From Pseudomonadaceae bacterium UBA836 (GTDB lineage Bacteria; Pseudomonadota; Gammaproteobacteria; Pseudomonadales; Pseudomonadaceae), in assembly GCA_002296055.1 (NCBI GenBank), contig DBHE01000163.1, forward strand, positions 1 to 23,393: DNA of 23,393 nucleotides. The letters run 5' to 3'. The position numbers and the translations under genes were made by a program. Within the stretch, counting starts at the first letter, position 1. Every line of letters starts with the position of its first letter. The notes under the pieces were generated by a model that saw nothing but the letters and a program-made list of their open reading frames with translations, was not told the DNA's origin and did no database searches. Positions 7,774 through 19,796 of the stretch are shown piece by piece.

Positions 7774-8955
7774 ATGTGGTACAACGGCTTACTTGACCTG
7801 TCCGTGTGGCAACTGATTGCAGTCACGCTGGTACTGACACACATCACCATCGTCAGCGTCACAGTGTACCTGCATCGCTACTCCGCACACCGCTCTCTTG
7901 AGCTGCACCCGGCGCTCAAGCACTTTTTCCGCTTTTGGCTGTGGCTGACGACCAGCATGAACACCCGCGAGTGGACGGCTATCCACCGCAAGCATCATGC
8001 CAAATGCGAGACACCCGATGACCCGCACAGCCCCGTGCACAAGGGTCTGACTACCGTGCTGCGCAAGGGCGCCGAACTCTACATGGAAGAGGCCAAAAAC
8101 GAGGAAACCCTGCGCATCTACGGCAAGAACTGCCCGGATGACTGGATTGAGCGCAACCTCTACAGCCGCTTTCCGATTGCCGGCGTCACCCTGATGGCAC
8201 TGATCGACCTGGCGCTATTCGGCGTGCTGGGCATCACCATCTGGGCGGTGCAGATGATGTGGATTCCGGTATTTGCCGCCGGCGTCATCAACGGCCTGGG
8301 CCATGCCCTGGGCTACCGCAACTTCGAGTGCCGCGACGCCGCCACCAACATCCTGCCCTGGGGCATCCTGATCGGCGGCGAAGAGCTGCACAACAACCAC
8401 CACACCTACCCCAACTCGGCCAAACTCTCGGTCAAGAAGTGGGAGTTTGACATGGGCTGGCTGTGGATTCGTCTGTTCAGCCTGCTGGGTCTGGCTGAAG
8501 TACGCCGTACCGCGCCGATTGCCCACCGCGTTGAGGGCAAGGAAACGCTGGACATGGACACTGCCATGGCGATTCTCAACAACCGCTTCCAGATCATGGC
8601 CCAGTACCGCAAGCTGGTCATCAAGCCGGCCGTGCGCAGTGAACTGGAGCGCATGGATCAGTCGGTGCGCCACCTGTTCCGCCGTGCCAAGCGCCTGCTC
8701 AGCCGCGAAACCAGCCTGCTGAACGAGAAGCACGAGGCCCGTATCCAGACCATGCTGGAGCACAGCCAGGCACTCAAGGTGATCTACGAGAAACGCCTGG
8801 CCCTGCAGCAGATCTGGGGCCGTACCAGCGCCAACAGCCACGACATGCTGCAGGCGCTGAAAGACTGGTGCCATCAGGCCGAAGACAGCGGTATCAAGGC
8901 GCTGCAGGAGTTTGCCGACTCGCTGCGCACCTATTCGCTGCGCCCGGCCAGCTGA
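7774..8955 (+). CDS. desA: Fatty acyl (delta-9-type) desaturase, DesA-like
   Basis: This 393-residue inner-membrane protein has the three histidine boxes of di-iron membrane acyl desaturases: HRYSAH (34-39), HRKHH (71-75) and HNNHH (206-210), plus H177. Hydrophobic segments lie at about 8-32, 46-60 and 133-172. It matches in length and layout P. aeruginosa DesA, which introduces double bonds into membrane phospholipid acyl chains using oxygen. The last 120 residues form a charged helical extension without histidine boxes. ATG 7774 is preceded at about 12 bases by GAGG. The intergenic region to the c-di-GMP gene is 150 bases; CATAAT at 7716-7721 is a possible -10 with a poor -35. It may desaturate at delta-9, but regiospecificity cannot be read from sequence. 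Confidence 0.88.
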   Translation: MWYNGLLDLSVWQLIAVTLVLTHITIVSVTVYLHRYSAHRSLELHPALKHFFRFWLWLTTSMNTREWTAIHRKHHAKCETPDDPHSPVHKGLTTVLRKGAELYMEEAKNEETLRIYGKNCPDDWIERNLYSRFPIAGVTLMALIDLALFGVLGITIWAVQMMWIPVFAAGVINGLGHALGYRNFECRDAATNILPWGILIGGEELHNNHHTYPNSAKLSVKKWEFDMGWLWIRLFSLLGLAEVRRTAPIAHRVEGKETLDMDTAMAILNNRFQIMAQYRKLVIKPAVRSELERMDQSVRHLFRRAKRLLSRETSLLNEKHEARIQTMLEHSQALKVIYEKRLALQQIWGRTSANSHDMLQALKDWCHQAEDSGIKALQEFADSLRTYSLRPAS

Positions 8956-8957
8956 CA

Positions 8958-8982
8958 AACGCGGGTCGCCACGACCCGCGTT
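8958..8982. terminator. Hairpin after desaturase gene, possible terminator
   Basis: AACGCGGGTCG (8958-8968) and CGACCCGCGTT (8972-8982) form a perfect 11-bp stem with a 3-base loop, two bases after the desA stop. No T-run follows on the plus strand, so it may be a Rho-assisted or RNA-stabilising hairpin instead of a classical terminator. Confidence 0.55.
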
Positions 8983-9031
8983 CAGCGCTAGACTCGCAAA
9001 AAAGCACCAATCACAACAAAGGTAGCAGCGG

Positions 9032-9919
9032 ATGCGTGCCTTACTGCCAACACTTCTGCTGGTCAGCCCGCTGGCGCTGGCTGGCAACATCTACAAGTAC
9101 ACCGATGCCAACGGTGTGACCACCTATACCGACCAGCGGGTAGAGGGTGCACAGGTCATCGTGTTTCGCGATGCCATGGTGGAGAACGTAGACCGCGAGG
9201 TCTACGTGACCAAGAAGCGCCATGCCGGTGGAGAGACGCTGATTGTCCACAACGACCTCTATGCGCCGGTCGAGATCCGCCTGACTGTCAGCAACGCCCA
9301 GAATGTACTTGGCGCCCCCAGCGAGCCTATCAGCTGGGTGCTGCCACCGCGCCAGCAAATTCGCCTGGTCACCCTGCAGCCCACAGCGGGCGGCACACCC
9401 AGCTACGACTACCGGCTGGAGCACGCCCTGGGCGACCCGCGCGCAGAGCAAACCCTGACCCACTACCCACTGCCCTGGCGCGGCGGCCCGTTCCGCATGA
9501 CCCAAGGCCCGGGCGGGCGCTACAGCCACACCGGCGTCAAGGGCCGCTACGCCATCGATATTGCCATGCCGGAGGGCACACCCATCGTGGCAGCACGCGC
9601 CGGCCAGGTCGTGAAGATCGAGAACAACCAGAGCGGCCGCGGCACCAACCCCTCCGGCAACTTTGTCCGCCTGCTGCATGATGACGGCACCATGAGCGTT
9701 TACCTGCACCTCAAGCGCGGCTCAGTGCAGGTGCGCGAGGGCGAGCGCATCAACCCGGGCCAGTTAATGGCCCTGTCGGGTAACACCGGCAACAGCACCG
9801 GCCCGCACCTGCACTTTGTAGTGCAGAAGAACGTTGGCCTGCAGACGGTATCCATCCCCTTCGAGTTCGCCCAGCCGGTCGACAGTCTGCCGAACTTCGC
9901 CATCGGCGGTGAGCCCTGA
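9032..9919 (+). CDS. Secreted M23 family metallopeptidase with N-terminal DUF4124 domain
   Basis: A 295-residue protein with a signal peptide (MRALLPTLLLVSPLALA, cleavage near 17). A DUF4124 segment follows (NIYKYTDANGVTTYTDQ, 19-35), then about 110 residues of probable beta structure and a C-terminal LytM/M23 domain. Zinc-ligand candidates are H166 and D176 (SHTGVKGRYAIDIAMPEGTP) and H261 in HLHFVV (259-264), with H259 as catalytic partner, so it appears active rather than a degenerate activator. M23 enzymes cut peptide cross-links in peptidoglycan; this one should act in the periplasm or be surface-bound. The start has AAAGG 9 bases upstream. It lies alone between the desA hairpin and a bidirectional terminator. 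Confidence 0.88.
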   Translation: MRALLPTLLLVSPLALAGNIYKYTDANGVTTYTDQRVEGAQVIVFRDAMVENVDREVYVTKKRHAGGETLIVHNDLYAPVEIRLTVSNAQNVLGAPSEPISWVLPPRQQIRLVTLQPTAGGTPSYDYRLEHALGDPRAEQTLTHYPLPWRGGPFRMTQGPGGRYSHTGVKGRYAIDIAMPEGTPIVAARAGQVVKIENNQSGRGTNPSGNFVRLLHDDGTMSVYLHLKRGSVQVREGERINPGQLMALSGNTGNSTGPHLHFVVQKNVGLQTVSIPFEFAQPVDSLPNFAIGGEP

Positions 9920-9952
9920 GGTTAAATCTGTTGGCGCTAAATCAAAGGCAAC

Positions 9953-9980
9953 AAAAAACCCGCTCGAAAGCGGGCTTTTT
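9953..9980. terminator. Bidirectional Rho-independent terminator
   Basis: CCCGCT (9959-9964) and AGCGGG (9969-9974) form a stem with a CGAA tetraloop, flanked by an A-run (9953-9958) and a T-run (9976-9980). It serves the M23 gene on the plus strand and rpmG on the minus strand. Confidence 0.92.
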
Positions 9981-9997
9981 GTCAGCAAGCGAAGATC

Positions 9998-10153
9998 TTA
10001 TTTGATCTTGGCTTCCTTGTAGGTCACGTGCTTACGCACGACCGGATCGAATTTCTTGATTTCGATCTTGTCGGGAGTGGTGCGCTTGTTCTTGTCGGTA
10101 GTGTAGAAGTGACCAGTACCGGCAGAAGACACCAAACGAATCAATTCACGCAT
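9998..10153 (-). CDS. rpmG: 50S ribosomal protein L33
   Basis: A 51-residue basic protein beginning [19 protein letters not shown] and ending VTYKEAKIK, a clear L33. It contains no cysteine, so it is the zinc-independent (C-minus) form. An ideal AAGGAG lies 7 bases before ATG 10153. It is the second gene of the rpmB-rpmG operon, 11 bases after the rpmB stop, and is followed by a strong terminator. Confidence 0.98.
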   Translation of the reverse strand: MRELIRLVSSAGTGHFYTTDKNKRTTPDKIEIKKFDPVVRKHVTYKEAKIK

Positions 10154-10164
10154 GATGATGCTCC

Positions 10165-10401
10165 TTAGACTTTTTCGCCGCGGGCGCGGATTTCAGTCAG
10201 CACGGCATCAATGCCGCGCTTGTCGATGATGCGCATGCCCTTGGCGGAAGTGCGCAGACGAACGAAACGCTTTTCCGACTCAACCCAGAAACGATGGTAC
10301 TGCAGGTTAGGCAGAAAACGACGCTTGGTTTTGTTGTTAGCGTGGGAAACGTTGTTCCCAGTAACCGGGCCCTTGCCGGTCACCTGACATACTCGAGACA
10401 T
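10165..10401 (-). CDS. rpmB: 50S ribosomal protein L28
   Basis: A 78-residue basic protein, [20 protein letters not shown] onwards, with the typical L28 middle ([11 protein letters not shown]) and tail ending RARGEKV. ATG 10401 is preceded by GAGAGGG. The open frame continues upstream but without L28 similarity. It is the first gene of the rpmB-rpmG unit, with a sigma-70 promoter about 136 bases upstream. The leader contains a 6-bp hairpin (CGCCTG 10491-10496 with CAGGCG 10510-10515) of unknown role. Confidence 0.98.
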   Translation of the reverse strand: MSRVCQVTGKGPVTGNNVSHANNKTKRRFLPNLQYHRFWVESEKRFVRLRTSAKGMRIIDKRGIDAVLTEIRARGEKV

Positions 10402-10536
10402 GGTTAACCCTCTCCAACCACTTGCCCAACCCAAACTGGTTGGAAGCCATAAAAGAATCTGTTGTCCAGCCGGGGCGAGTGGATTTAACCCGCCTGAAAA
10501 CACACATTACAGGCGCAGCCCCGAGAAGAGCGGAGC

Positions 10537-10565
10537 TTTATACCAAAAAGCGTCAACACAGGCAA
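10537..10565 (-). promoter_or_regulatory. Sigma-70 promoter of rpmB-rpmG
   Basis: On the minus strand TTGCCT (10565-10560) and TATAAA (10542-10537) are separated by exactly 17 bases. The position, just after the radC stop and upstream of rpmB, suits a strong ribosomal-protein promoter. It gives a leader of about 130 bases. Confidence 0.6.
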
Positions 10566-10587
10566 CGACTTTTCCCGCGCAATATGG

Positions 10588-11262
10588 TTACAGCAACCCG
10601 CGCTCGGCCATGGAAACCGGGTCACCATCGCCAATCACCAGATGGTCGAGCACCCGTATATCCAGCAGCGCCAGACTCTCGCGCAGTCGCCGGGTGAGCT
10701 GCAAGTCGGCCTGACTCGGCTCAGCCACACCCGACGGATGGTTATGGGTAAGGATCAGCGCCGCCGCGTTATGCGCCAGCGCCCGCTTGAGCACCTCACG
10801 GGGATAAACGCTGGCGCTGTCGATGGTGCCGCGAAACAACTCTTCAAAGGCAATCACCCGGTGCTGGTTATCCAGAAACAGGCAGGCGAAGACTTCATGG
10901 GGTAGCGCCGCCAGGCGAGCACGCAGAAATTGCCTGACCGCGCCCGGCGAGGTCAGCGCATCACCGCGCTTGAGGTCTTCAAACAGATGCCGCCGCCCCA
11001 TCTCCAGCACCGCCTGTAGCTGCGCGTACTTGGCCGGGCCCAAGCCGGCATGGGCCGAAAACTGACGCAAATCTGCCTGCAGCAGGGCGCGCAGGCTGCC
11101 AAAACTGGTCAACAGCTGACGCGCCAGGTCCACCGCACTGCAGCCGGGCAGACCGGTGCGCAGAAAAATGGCCAGCAACTCGGCATCAGACAGCGCCGGC
11201 GCGCCCTGACTCAGCAGCTTTTCACGCGGCCGCTCACTGATCGGCCAATCGGTAATCGGCAT
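10588..11262 (-). CDS. radC: RadC family JAB/JAMM protein
   Basis: A 224-residue protein of the usual RadC length. A helix-hairpin-helix region lies near 72-85 ([13 protein letters not shown]). The C-terminal JAMM metalloprotease-like motif is complete: an upstream Glu in FEELFRGT (about 140), then HNHPSG (173-178) and PSQAD with D186. The name comes from an early link to DNA repair that was later withdrawn, so the biochemical role is not settled. ATG 11262 has GGGAGAG upstream. It is divergent from coaBC across 123 bases. Confidence 0.95.
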   Translation of the reverse strand: MPITDWPISERPREKLLSQGAPALSDAELLAIFLRTGLPGCSAVDLARQLLTSFGSLRALLQADLRQFSAHAGLGPAKYAQLQAVLEMGRRHLFEDLKRGDALTSPGAVRQFLRARLAALPHEVFACLFLDNQHRVIAFEELFRGTIDSASVYPREVLKRALAHNAAALILTHNHPSGVAEPSQADLQLTRRLRESLALLDIRVLDHLVIGDGDPVSMAERGLL

Positions 11263-11385
11263 GGACTCTCCCTGTCGTGCAACAGCACCGTGCTGCGCAG
11301 CGCCACACATAGCGGCTGTGCTATCGTAGCGGGCATTTCGCGGGGCCCTCAAAGCCCCCTTTTGCAGCATGAGGGCGAGTTCACA

Positions 11386-12588
11386 ATGCAGTCGTTAATC
11401 AACAAACAGGTGGTGCTGGGCGTCAGCGGTGGCATCGCCGCCTACAAAAGCGCCGAGCTGATCCGCCGCCTGCGCGACGCCGGGGCCGAGGTGCGTGTAG
11501 TCATGACCAACGCCGCTCGCGAATTCATTACGCCGCTCACCTTGCAAGCGCTGTCTGGCCATCCGGTCCATGGCGACCTGCTGGACCCGGCCGCCGAAGC
11601 CGCGATGGGGCATATCGAACTGGCGCGCTGGGCCGACCTGGTGCTGATTGCGCCCGCCACCGCCGACCTGATGGCCCGCCTGGCCCAGGGCCGCGGCGAC
11701 GACCTGCTGACCACGCTGGTGCTGGCCACCGACGCCCCCATTGCTATCGCACCCGCCATGAACCAGGCCATGTGGCGCGACGCCGCCACCCAACACAACC
11801 TGACTCAGCTGCTGGAGCGCGGCGTAAAGGTGTTTGGCCCCGGTGACGGCGGTCAGGCCTGCGGCGACGTCGGGCCAGGCCGCATGCTGGAGCCTACCGA
11901 TATCGCTGCCCGGGCCAGCGAATGCTTCGAGCGCGGTCTGCTGACTGGCCGTCACGTGCTGATCAACGCTGGCCCGACCCGCGAAGCCATCGACCCGGTG
12001 CGCTATATCTCCAACCACAGCTCCGGCAAGATGGGCTTTGCGCTGGCCGAGGCCGCCGCCGAAGCGGGAGCGCGCGTCACCCTGGTGGCCGGGCCGGTCA
12101 ACCTGCCCACGCCTGCCCGCGTTCAGCGCATCAACGTGATCAGCGCGCAGGACATGCTCGACGCCTGCCAGGCCGCCCTGCCAGCCGACATCTTTATTGC
12201 CTCGGCGGCGGTCGCCGACTACCGCCCGGCCAGCGCGGCCGAGCAGAAAATGAAGAAAGATACCGCCAGCGACGATGGGCTCACCCTGACGCTGGTGCGC
12301 AACCCGGACATCCTCGCCACCCTGGCCAGCCACAACCAGCGCCCCGCATTCTGCGTGGGCTTTGCCGCCGAAACCCACGACGTGCTGAGCTATGCTGCCG
12401 ACAAGCTGCAACGCAAAAAGCTGGACCTGATCGTCGCCAATGATGTCAGCCAGAGCGGGATCGGCTTTAATAGTGACGATAACGCAGTCACCCTGATTGA
12501 CCGCCAACTGGCGCGCAGCAGCCTGCCACAGGCCAGCAAGCAGAAACTGGCTCGCCAGATCATCACCCGTATTGCCGAACAACTTTAA
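11386..12588 (+). CDS. coaBC: Bifunctional phosphopantothenoylcysteine decarboxylase / phosphopantothenate-cysteine ligase
   Basis: A 400-residue cytoplasmic enzyme for two consecutive steps of coenzyme A synthesis. CoaB joins cysteine to 4'-phosphopantothenate using CTP; CoaC decarboxylates the product with FMN. The CoaC half (1-185) shows [18 protein letters not shown], the catalytic His of GHIEL (H76), PAMNQAMW (123-130) and the flap [13 protein letters not shown] with C159. The CoaB half starts at [20 protein letters not shown] (N210) and includes the lysines of QKMKK (287-291). ATG 11386 has GAGGG 10 bases upstream. It leads a co-directional run with dut (9 bases after its stop) and algC. 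Confidence 0.97.
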   Translation: MQSLINKQVVLGVSGGIAAYKSAELIRRLRDAGAEVRVVMTNAAREFITPLTLQALSGHPVHGDLLDPAAEAAMGHIELARWADLVLIAPATADLMARLAQGRGDDLLTTLVLATDAPIAIAPAMNQAMWRDAATQHNLTQLLERGVKVFGPGDGGQACGDVGPGRMLEPTDIAARASECFERGLLTGRHVLINAGPTREAIDPVRYISNHSSGKMGFALAEAAAEAGARVTLVAGPVNLPTPARVQRINVISAQDMLDACQAALPADIFIASAAVADYRPASAAEQKMKKDTASDDGLTLTLVRNPDILATLASHNQRPAFCVGFAAETHDVLSYAADKLQRKKLDLIVANDVSQSGIGFNSDDNAVTLIDRQLARSSLPQASKQKLARQIITRIAEQL

Positions 12589-12597
12589 GGACACCTG

Positions 12598-13053
12598 ATG
12601 CAAGCGCTGCAAGCAAAAGTACTGGATGCCCGCCTGGGCCAAGAATGGCCGTTGCCGAGCTATGCCACCGAAGGCTCCGCCGGTCTGGACCTGCGCGCCA
12701 TGCTCGATGCCCCGCTGACACTGGAAGCCGGACAAACCAGCCTGCTGCCAACCGGCCTGGCCATCCATATTGCCGACCCCGGCCTGGCTGCAATGATCCT
12801 GCCGCGCTCGGGCATGGGCCACAAACACGGCATCGTGCTGGGTAACCTGGTTGGCCTGATTGACTCCGATTACCAGGGCCAGCTGATGGTGTCCTGCTGG
12901 AACCGCAGCAGCAGCGCCTTTACCATCAACCCGGGCGAGCGCATCGCACAGCTGGTGCTGGTCCCGGTCTTGCAAGCCCAGCTGCAGATCGTCGAGGAGT
13001 TTGACGATAGCCAGCGCGGTGCAGGCGGGTTCGGCCACACAGGGACCCACTGA
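12598..13053 (+). CDS. dut: Deoxyuridine 5'-triphosphate nucleotidohydrolase (dUTPase)
   Basis: A 151-residue trimeric dUTPase that hydrolyses dUTP to dUMP and diphosphate, keeping uracil out of DNA and supplying dUMP for thymidylate synthesis. All five motifs are visible: SAGLDLRA (27-34), [10 protein letters not shown] (69-78), GLIDSDYQG (86-94), GERIAQLVL (113-121) and the C-terminal lid [10 protein letters not shown] (140-149). The ribosome-binding site AAGGA overlaps the end of coaBC, indicating one transcript. Confidence 0.98.
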   Translation: MQALQAKVLDARLGQEWPLPSYATEGSAGLDLRAMLDAPLTLEAGQTSLLPTGLAIHIADPGLAAMILPRSGMGHKHGIVLGNLVGLIDSDYQGQLMVSCWNRSSSAFTINPGERIAQLVLVPVLQAQLQIVEEFDDSQRGAGGFGHTGTH

Positions 13054-13094
13054 CCGGTCTATCCGATCATGTTCGCAGGGAGGCAAATAAAAAG

Positions 13095-16545
<3,451 letters not shown>

Positions 16546-16546
<1 letters not shown>

Positions 16547-17007
16547 TGCTCAAGAGCGATTTCCGTTTCAGCACGCCGCTGCGCGTGCGCTGGTCCGAGG
16601 CGGACCCGCAGGGCATCGTGTTCAATGGTCATTACCTGAACTACGTGGACGTGGGCGTGACCGAGTACTACCGGGCGCTGCGCGCAGCAGCCGGGGTACA
16701 ACCCGGCGATGGCTTGGATGGCAGCGAGTTTTTTGCCGCCAAGACCGTGCTGGAGTACAAGGCGCCGGCGATGTTCGACGACCTGCTGGATGTGCACATG
16801 CGGGTGGCCTACTTTGGCAACAGCAGCATGCGCTTTGTCGCCGCGATCTATCGAGGCGAAGAGCTGCTGTTGACCGGAGAGGTGGTCTACGTGCACGCCG
16901 ACCAGACCACCCGCCGGCCCACACCGATTCCCGAGAGTTTTAAACGGACGGTCAACAGCTTTGAGTGTGTCGCACCCGAGCAGGCCGCGCCGGCCGTACA
17001 GGGTTAG
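16546..17007 (+). CDS. Acyl-CoA thioesterase, 4HBT/YbgC-like hotdog fold
   Basis: A 153-residue protein of the 4-hydroxybenzoyl-CoA thioesterase type. The segment RVRWSEADPQGIVFNGHYLN has the catalytic Asp (D20) and the helix-start pattern of YbgC/FcbC enzymes, which hydrolyse acyl-CoA or acyl-ACP thioesters in the cytoplasm. The true substrate is unknown. Its ATG shares one base with the argB stop (TGATG), so it is probably translated by coupling to argB. It ends 5 bases from the convergent DUF4124 gene. Confidence 0.85.
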
Positions 17008-17012
17008 GGGTT

Positions 17013-17606
17013 TCAGGATTCGCCGAGCAGAAACGCTAGCCGCTCGCGCTGGCGTGCAAAGTCTTCGGTAACCTTGACGGTCTCCTGCTGTTGACGCTGG
17101 ACCAGCCGCTGCAGGCGCTGGGTTTCAGCATCCACCGCCGCCAACTGGTCAAGAATGCCTTGCTCCACGGCCCGCCCCGCTCGCTCCTGGCTGGCCGCCT
17201 GCGATTGCAACGCCTCACGCTCGGCACGCAGCTCCTGGATATTGGTTTTGGCTACCGTGATCTGGTTGTCGATTTGCTGCAGCTGACGCTGCCGGGCCCG
17301 GTCCAGGTCCGCCAGGCTGCTATACAGGCGCAGCAGCGTTGAGTCCGCGGCCTGACGCTGGGCTTGCTCCTCAAGCGCCGCCCGACGGGCATCGCGCTCT
17401 GCGGCTGTGGGCGCCGCCGGCACCACCAGCTTGACCCGTCCATGCGAATCCAACACTTCATAGCCACGGCTGATGAATTGCGGCGGCACCCGGCTGTCGA
17501 GCACCGTTACGCCGTTATCGTCGACGTAGCGGTACAGCTCTGCCAGAGCCGGCACGGGGCCCAGCATTGCCAGTGTCAGCGTGGCGCGTGTCATCATCCA
17601 TTTCAT
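17013..17606 (-). CDS. Secreted DUF4124 domain protein with coiled coil
   Basis: A 197-residue protein of unknown function. It has a signal peptide (residues 1-22, ending VPALA), a DUF4124 segment (ELYRYVDDNGVTVLDSRVPP, 23-42) and a long Gln/Glu/Arg/Ala-rich coiled coil (about 68-190). It should be periplasmic. ATG 17606 is chosen because it places the signal peptide at the N-terminus and has AAGGAA 11 bases upstream; a longer GTG-started frame to 17687 would bury the signal. It shares the DUF4124 domain with the M23 peptidase at 9032. It lies between the argB-thioesterase pair and pyrE. Confidence 0.8.
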   Translation of the reverse strand: MKWMMTRATLTLAMLGPVPALAELYRYVDDNGVTVLDSRVPPQFISRGYEVLDSHGRVKLVVPAAPTAAERDARRAALEEQAQRQAADSTLLRLYSSLADLDRARQRQLQQIDNQITVAKTNIQELRAEREALQSQAASQERAGRAVEQGILDQLAAVDAETQRLQRLVQRQQQETVKVTEDFARQRERLAFLLGES

Positions 17607-17719
17607 CGCAGGCGGTTCCTTTACCGTGGCGTTCAGCTTGGTCTCATCAGGTTGATGGCCAGTTGGCAGTATATCGACCCGAATCACATTAACTATAGCT
17701 GCCTGCTCAGAGCAATGGA

Positions 17720-18364
17720 TCAGATACCGTATTGAGCCCGGTAAGCCTGCACTGCCGGCAAGTGCTGCTGCAGCTCGTCGTCGTCTTTGATGAAGTCCAT
17801 CACCTGGTTCAGGCTGACGATACTGATCACCGGAATGCCAAAGTCACGCTCCACTTCCTGAATCGCCGACAGCTCACCCTGGCCGCGCTCCTGGCGGTCC
17901 AGCGCAATCATCACGGCAGCTGGGGTAGCGCCTGCCTGCTGAATAATCTGCATGACTTCACGCACCGCGGTGCCAGCGGTGATCACATCGTCGATGATCA
18001 ACACGCGACCCTCCAGCGGAGCGCCGACCAGCGTACCGCCCTCACCGTGGTCCTTGGCTTCCTTGCGATTGAAACAATAGGGCAAATCGCGGTCAAAGCT
18101 GTCAGCCAGGGCAACGGCGGTCACCGCCGCCAGCGGGATGCCCTTGTAGGCCGGGCCAAAGATGACATCCACATCAGACAGGTCGCTGTGTACCAGCGCC
18201 TGGGCATAAAAACGGCCCAGACGGCTCAGCGAGCCACCGTCGTTGAACAGGCCGGCATTGAAAAAATACGGGCTCTTGCGCCCGGACTTGAGGGTAAATT
18301 CACCGAACCGCAAGACATTGCGATCCAGCGCAAAACGAATGAACTCCCGCTGATATTCGTGCAT
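17720..18364 (-). CDS. pyrE: Orotate phosphoribosyltransferase
   Basis: A 214-residue enzyme converting orotate and PRPP to orotidine 5'-monophosphate in pyrimidine synthesis. The PRPP-binding motif [16 protein letters not shown] (121-136) and the catalytic loop around [12 protein letters not shown] (99-110) are intact. ATG 18364 ([11 protein letters not shown]) matches the usual Pseudomonas start and has GAGGG upstream; ATGs at 18379 and 18376 would add five or four residues and occupy that ribosome-binding site. It is divergent from crc with 72 bases between starts, the arrangement found in P. aeruginosa. Confidence 0.97.
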   Translation of the reverse strand: MHEYQREFIRFALDRNVLRFGEFTLKSGRKSPYFFNAGLFNDGGSLSRLGRFYAQALVHSDLSDVDVIFGPAYKGIPLAAVTAVALADSFDRDLPYCFNRKEAKDHGEGGTLVGAPLEGRVLIIDDVITAGTAVREVMQIIQQAGATPAAVMIALDRQERGQGELSAIQEVERDFGIPVISIVSLNQVMDFIKDDDELQQHLPAVQAYRAQYGI

Positions 18365-18379
18365 CTGCACCCTCATCAT

Positions 18380-18409
18380 TTACAAAATTCAATAAACCTC
18401 GGGTATCAT
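18380..18409 (+). promoter_or_regulatory. Candidate crc promoter, overlapping a possible pyrE -10
   Basis: TTACAA (18380-18385) and TATCAT (18404-18409) are 18 bases apart on the plus strand, 27 bases before the crc start. The -10 lies in GTATCATAC, nearly self-complementary, so the minus strand offers TATGAT as a -10 for pyrE. Visual evidence only. Confidence 0.35.
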
Positions 18410-18436
18410 ACACGCTGCTTTTTTGGGGAGCCACGC

Positions 18437-19216
18437 ATGCGAATCATCAGTCTCAACGTCAATGGAGTGAAGGCCGCAGCCGAGCGCGGTCTGTTTGACT
18501 GGCTGCGCACGCAGGACGCTGATGTCATCTGCCTGCAGGACATCCGCGTTACCGCCCCCGAGCTAGAGCAGGACCCATACTGGCTGGACGGCTACTGGCA
18601 GTACTGCTTTGAAGCCGAAACGCCATCCCAGGGCGGCGTTGCCATTTACACTCGCACCGCGCCCAAGGCCATCATCATGGGCCTGGGTTTTGAGTCCGCC
18701 GACCGCTACGGTCGCTTCCTGCAGGCTGACTTCGACAAGGTCAGCATTACCTCCCTGCTGCTGCCTTCGGGCCGCGACGGCGACGCCGACCTGAACCAGA
18801 AATTCAAGTTCATGGACGACTTTGCCGGCTACCTGAACAAGCAACGCCGCAAGCGTCGAGAGTTCATCTACTGCGGTTCACTGTACGTCGCCCATCTCAA
18901 GCTGGACGTGAAAAACTGGCGTGATTGTCAGAATGAGCCCGGCTTTATGGCACCGGAGCGTGCCTGGATGGACGAGATTTTCGGCAACATGGGCTATGTC
19001 GACGCCACCCGCGAGGTCACGCGCGAGTCCGAGCTGTACAGCTGGTGGCCCAACAGCGAGCAAGCTGAAAACCTCAATCTTGGCCTGCGCTTTGATTACC
19101 AGATTCTGACCCCGGGCCTGCGCCGCTTCGTCAAGCAGGCGAAGATCCCGCGCAATGTCCGCTTTTCGCAGCACGCACCGGTAATCATCGATTACGACTG
19201 GACGCTGAGTATCTGA
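18437..19216 (+). CDS. crc: Catabolite repression control protein Crc
   Basis: A 259-residue protein, exactly the length of Pseudomonas Crc. Crc has the exonuclease III/EEP fold but acts with Hfq at A-rich CA motifs to block translation of catabolic mRNAs when preferred carbon sources are present; it is relieved by CrcZ-type small RNAs. Characteristic stretches are LNQKFKFMDDFAGYL, KQRRKRREFIYCGSLYVAH and the C-terminus HAPVIIDYDWTLSI. Nuclease residues are replaced: GDxN reads GSLY (147-150), LQE reads LQD (33-35) and SDHAP reads SQHAP (244-248). GGGAG lies 7 bases before ATG 18437. It is followed by a strong bidirectional terminator. Confidence 0.97.
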   Translation: MRIISLNVNGVKAAAERGLFDWLRTQDADVICLQDIRVTAPELEQDPYWLDGYWQYCFEAETPSQGGVAIYTRTAPKAIIMGLGFESADRYGRFLQADFDKVSITSLLLPSGRDGDADLNQKFKFMDDFAGYLNKQRRKRREFIYCGSLYVAHLKLDVKNWRDCQNEPGFMAPERAWMDEIFGNMGYVDATREVTRESELYSWWPNSEQAENLNLGLRFDYQILTPGLRRFVKQAKIPRNVRFSQHAPVIIDYDWTLSI

Positions 19217-19277
19217 CAGCTGAAAACGGTCTGAGCATACCGCCCCGAGTGCAAGCGCACCGGCAGAGCAGACACAG

Positions 19278-19320
19278 AAAAAAAAAGCCCCCGCAGCCAA
19301 TGGTTGCGGGGGCTTTTTTT
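19278..19320. terminator. Bidirectional Rho-independent terminator between crc and the DUF4870 gene
   Basis: GCCCCCGCA (19287-19295) pairs with TGCGGGGGC (19305-19313); CC (19297-19298) and GG (19302-19303) extend the stem around an AAT loop. An A-run (19278-19286) and a T-run (19314-19320) flank it, so it works on both strands. Confidence 0.95.
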
Positions 19321-19324
19321 GCGC

Positions 19325-19717
19325 CTATTTAATCAGGCGCCAGCAGAAGGGATAACGGTAGGCGGTGCCCTCGTTGGACTTGATGGCGGCGATGATCACC
19401 AGCACCAAGGCGGCGACGCCCACCACCCAGGCCAACAGAATACCGATCAGCACCAGCATCAGCAGCACGCAGACCAGCAGCATCAGGGTGACCGTAATCT
19501 GGAAGTTCAGCGCTTCCTTGCCCTGATCATCGACAAAGGGGTCCATGTCCTTTTTCAGCTGCCACACAATCAGCGGACCAATCAGGTTGCCAAACGGCAA
19601 CACGCAGCCCAGCAAGGCGGAGACATGCGCAATCAGCGCCCACTGTCGCGCTTCCGAACTCGGCTTGCCTGGCGGTGGGACGGGGGCTTCTACAGCAGGA
19701 TCAACGGGATCGGTCAT
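19325..19717 (-). CDS. DUF4870 domain membrane protein
   Basis: A 130-residue inner-membrane protein. A Pro-rich N-terminus (about 22 residues) precedes a hydrophobic stretch (27-53), the conserved DUF4870 patch KKDMDPFVDDQGKEALNFQ (55-73) and a long hydrophobic region (74-112) that can hold two passes. The function of the family is unknown. ATG 19717 has AAGGAG 7 bases upstream. The same position between crc and rph is held by a hypothetical gene (PA5333) in P. aeruginosa. Confidence 0.88.
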   Translation of the reverse strand: MTDPVDPAVEAPVPPPGKPSSEARQWALIAHVSALLGCVLPFGNLIGPLIVWQLKKDMDPFVDDQGKEALNFQITVTLMLLVCVLLMLVLIGILLAWVVGVAALVLVIIAAIKSNEGTAYRYPFCWRLIK

Positions 19718-19796
19718 CGGGCACTCCTTGCATGCGCGTTAAAGAAGAGAATGCCCGTTGTAACAGACTTGTGCGTCACTGCCTACCAACGCTGTC

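Noticed and set aside
10485..10520. Riboswitch or autoregulatory RNA in the rpmB leader
   Set aside because: Only one 6-bp hairpin is visible, too little to call a structured regulatory RNA.
11395..13086. 563-codon open frame on the minus strand across coaBC and dut
   Set aside because: It runs antisense to two conserved genes with complete motifs and gives a G/Q/V/H-rich translation without recognisable domains.
18437..19216. Exonuclease III-type DNA repair nuclease
   Set aside because: The catalytic positions are replaced (GSLY for GDxN, SQHAP for SDHAP) and the sequence and length match Crc, so a nuclease role is not supported.
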